Assembly: GCF_029094505.1 (NCBI RefSeq)
Contig: NZ_CP119108.1
Coordinates: 1,426,001-1,490,000, forward strand
Source: Microbacterium horticulturae
GTDB taxonomy: Bacteria; Actinomycetota; Actinomycetes; Actinomycetales; Microbacteriaceae
DNA: 64,000 bases
Reading direction: 5' to 3'
The notes below the pieces were generated by a model, which worked only from the letters and a program-made list of their open reading frames with translations, was not told the DNA's origin and did not search any database. Positions within the stretch are counted from its first letter, which is position 1. Every line of letters starts with the position of its first letter. This document shows positions 62,940 through 64,000 of the stretch, in pieces. The translations under genes and the position numbers were made by a program.

Positions 62940-62956
62940 GCGGCATCCCGTTTCTC

Positions 62957-63796
62957 CTATGCGTCACGCGAACGCAGCACCGCCCACGATCCCAGCAGGC
63001 CGGCGACCACCCAGGCCGCCAGTGTGATGAGGGCGACGGGGATGGTGAGCGCGCCGTCGGCACCGGGCGGCACCGTCAGCGACTGGGCCGCGGACATCGG
63101 CAGGTACGTCGCGGCGTGGGAGATCCAGCTCCAGGCGCCCTCGGAGGGGAAGATCATCCCGATGATCGGCAGCACGAACAGCAGGCCGACGGTCGCGGCG
63201 ATCGCACCGGGACCGCTGCGCAGCAGGAAGCCCCACGACAGGCCGATCACCGCGAACACGGCCATCGACAGCGCGCCGTACAGGATCGGCTGCAGCACGA
63301 TCCCCGGGTCGGCGAGATCGATCGGCGACGTGCCGATGATCGCCGCGGCGGGCAGCGTCGACACGACGAACACTATGAGGCTGACGACCAGCAGCAAGGC
63401 CGCGACGACGATGGCCTTCGCAGACAGGACGACGCCCCGCCGCGGCTCGGCGGTCAGCGTCGAACGGATCATCCCGGTCGAGTACTCGCCCGTGACGGCG
63501 ATGGCGCCGAGGGCCCCGGCCAGCAGCATGGTGAACTGGATCGGCGAGATGACCGCGGAGGCCACCAGCTGCGACAGTTGTGCCGCGCTCGTGCTCGCGG
63601 CGTCGTTGAACGCACTCATGGAGGCGGCGACGATCGTGGCGAGGCCGACGGACAGCACCGCGACGACGGCGATCGACCACCACGTGGAGCGCAGGGTCAG
63701 CAGCTTGATCGTCTCGCTGCGCAGCACCCGGCCGAACGTGAGCCGCTCGTCGCCGGAGCGCACCCGCGCGGGGGCTTCGAGAGTGACGGCGGTCAT
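62957..63796 (-). CDS. ABC-2-type transporter permease
   Basis: The 279-residue membrane protein has six hydrophobic segments. It begins with the cytoplasmic stretch RVLRSETIKLLTLRSTWWS typical of actinobacterial ABC-2 permeases, followed by GEYSTGMIRSTLTAEPRRG (the conserved GEY-TGT-like loop after TM2). The start overlaps the ATPase stop (ATGA). The pair would form an exporter; substrate unknown, and the adjacent two-component system suggests it responds to envelope stress or a drug. Confidence 0.92.
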   Translation of the reverse strand: MTAVTLEAPARVRSGDERLTFGRVLRSETIKLLTLRSTWWSIAVVAVLSVGLATIVAASMSAFNDAASTSAAQLSQLVASAVISPIQFTMLLAGALGAIAVTGEYSTGMIRSTLTAEPRRGVVLSAKAIVVAALLLVVSLIVFVVSTLPAAAIIGTSPIDLADPGIVLQPILYGALSMAVFAVIGLSWGFLLRSGPGAIAATVGLLFVLPIIGMIFPSEGAWSWISHAATYLPMSAAQSLTVPPGADGALTIPVALITLAAWVVAGLLGSWAVLRSRDA

Positions 63797-64000
63797 GCTA
63801 TCTCCTTCGAGACGTACTCGACGGCGTCACCGGTGAGGGCGAGGTAGGCGTCTTCGAGTGAGCCGGTGGTGGGGGTGAGCTCGTGCAGCGGGATGGCGCG
63901 CTCCGCGGCGATGTCGCCGATGCGGGATGCCGCGAGCCCGGCGATCTGCAAGAGTCCGGGTTCGAGGGCGGTGACCTCGACGTCGGGCCCCGAGATGAGG
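63793..64000 (-). CDS. ABC transporter ATP-binding protein (partial, C-terminal end)
   Basis: Only the last 68 residues are in the window, with the stop at 63793-63795. The sequence (VEVTALEPGLLQIAG...IGDIAAERAIPLHELTPTTGSLEDAYLALT) is the C-terminal regulatory segment typical of ABC-2 ATPases of the CcmA/DrrA type, including the SLEDAYLALT block. Walker motifs lie beyond the right edge. It overlaps the permease start and is the upstream gene of the exporter-kinase-regulator cluster. Confidence 0.85.
   Translation of the reverse strand, partial: LISGPDVEVTALEPGLLQIAGLAASRIGDIAAERAIPLHELTPTTGSLEDAYLALTGDAVEYVSKEIA

Overview
The window is chromosomal DNA from a high-GC actinobacterium, most likely a Microbacteriaceae member close to Microbacterium. 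The signs are uniformly high GC, GTG/TTG start codons, many 4-bp ATGA/GTGA overlaps, -10-only promoters sitting directly on start codons, a Microbacterium-like GGTCGTTGAGCGAAGCG interspersed repeat, the dense DNA word GGATGCCGC/GCGGCATCC, and actinobacterial gene neighbourhoods (GlgC/GT4 GlgA, DUF3099-SURF1, metallopeptidase-ClpS-DUF2017, GatCAB, BCKDH plus MCC leucine locus). No phage, IS, integrase, CRISPR array or rRNA was seen. Nearly all of it is ordinary vertically inherited core genome, so no wholesale novel system is claimed.

Layout. 1-4.6 kb: start of a siderophore-binding lipoprotein under a DtxR-type iron box; a DedA/histidine kinase/response regulator operon; an ABC-F ATPase. 4.6-7.6 kb: SURF1, a small Cys protein and DUF3099; FabG; a HAD hydrolase. 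7.8-12.9 kb: alpha/beta hydrolase, SerB, divergent glgC/glgA, an ABC ATPase, ribosomal protein L31 type B with a good terminator. 13-25.8 kb: exonuclease, hydrolase, then a branched-chain amino acid catabolic region. An Lrp regulator is divergent from BCKDH E1alpha/E1beta/E2. After a small lipoprotein, a TetR regulator with two tandem GTTA-N8-TAAC operators faces MCC beta, MCC alpha, acyl-CoA dehydrogenase, MaoC hydratase and a CitE-type lyase. Together these predict leucine to acetyl-CoA plus acetoacetate through the R-specific MaoC/CitE route known from mycobacteria.

25.8-39.9 kb: histidine phosphatase and sirtuin, rRNA/tRNA methyltransferase, SGNH hydrolase, helicase, SRPBCC protein, ferritin-like/VIT1 fusion, an MFS exporter with two tandem operators, cysteine desulfurase-MnmA-LigA, a small P-loop kinase and a 5'-truncated VapC toxin gene. 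39.9-49.9 kb: DEAD RNA helicase and FadD, DUF1772, GatCAB, DNA polymerase IV. 49.9-57.8 kb: metallopeptidase-ClpS-DUF2017, tRNA-His, oligoribonuclease, tRNA-Arg, small unknowns, a paralogous SSB with a structured leader, a lipoprotein, EttA and two thioesterases. 57.8-64 kb: MscS channel, truncated haemoglobin and FAD dehydrogenase in one operon; a second kinase/regulator pair and an ABC exporter cut by the window end.

The most interesting non-genic signals are: (i) a two-copy family of long intergenic hairpins at 18793 and 32624 that keep the same two mismatched positions; (ii) the strand-independent GGATGCCGC word; (iii) a TANNNT box 6-7 nt before about twenty start codons, predicting widespread leaderless mRNAs; (iv) tandem operators at the MCC and MFS promoters; (v) hairpins before dinB, ssb and dedA.
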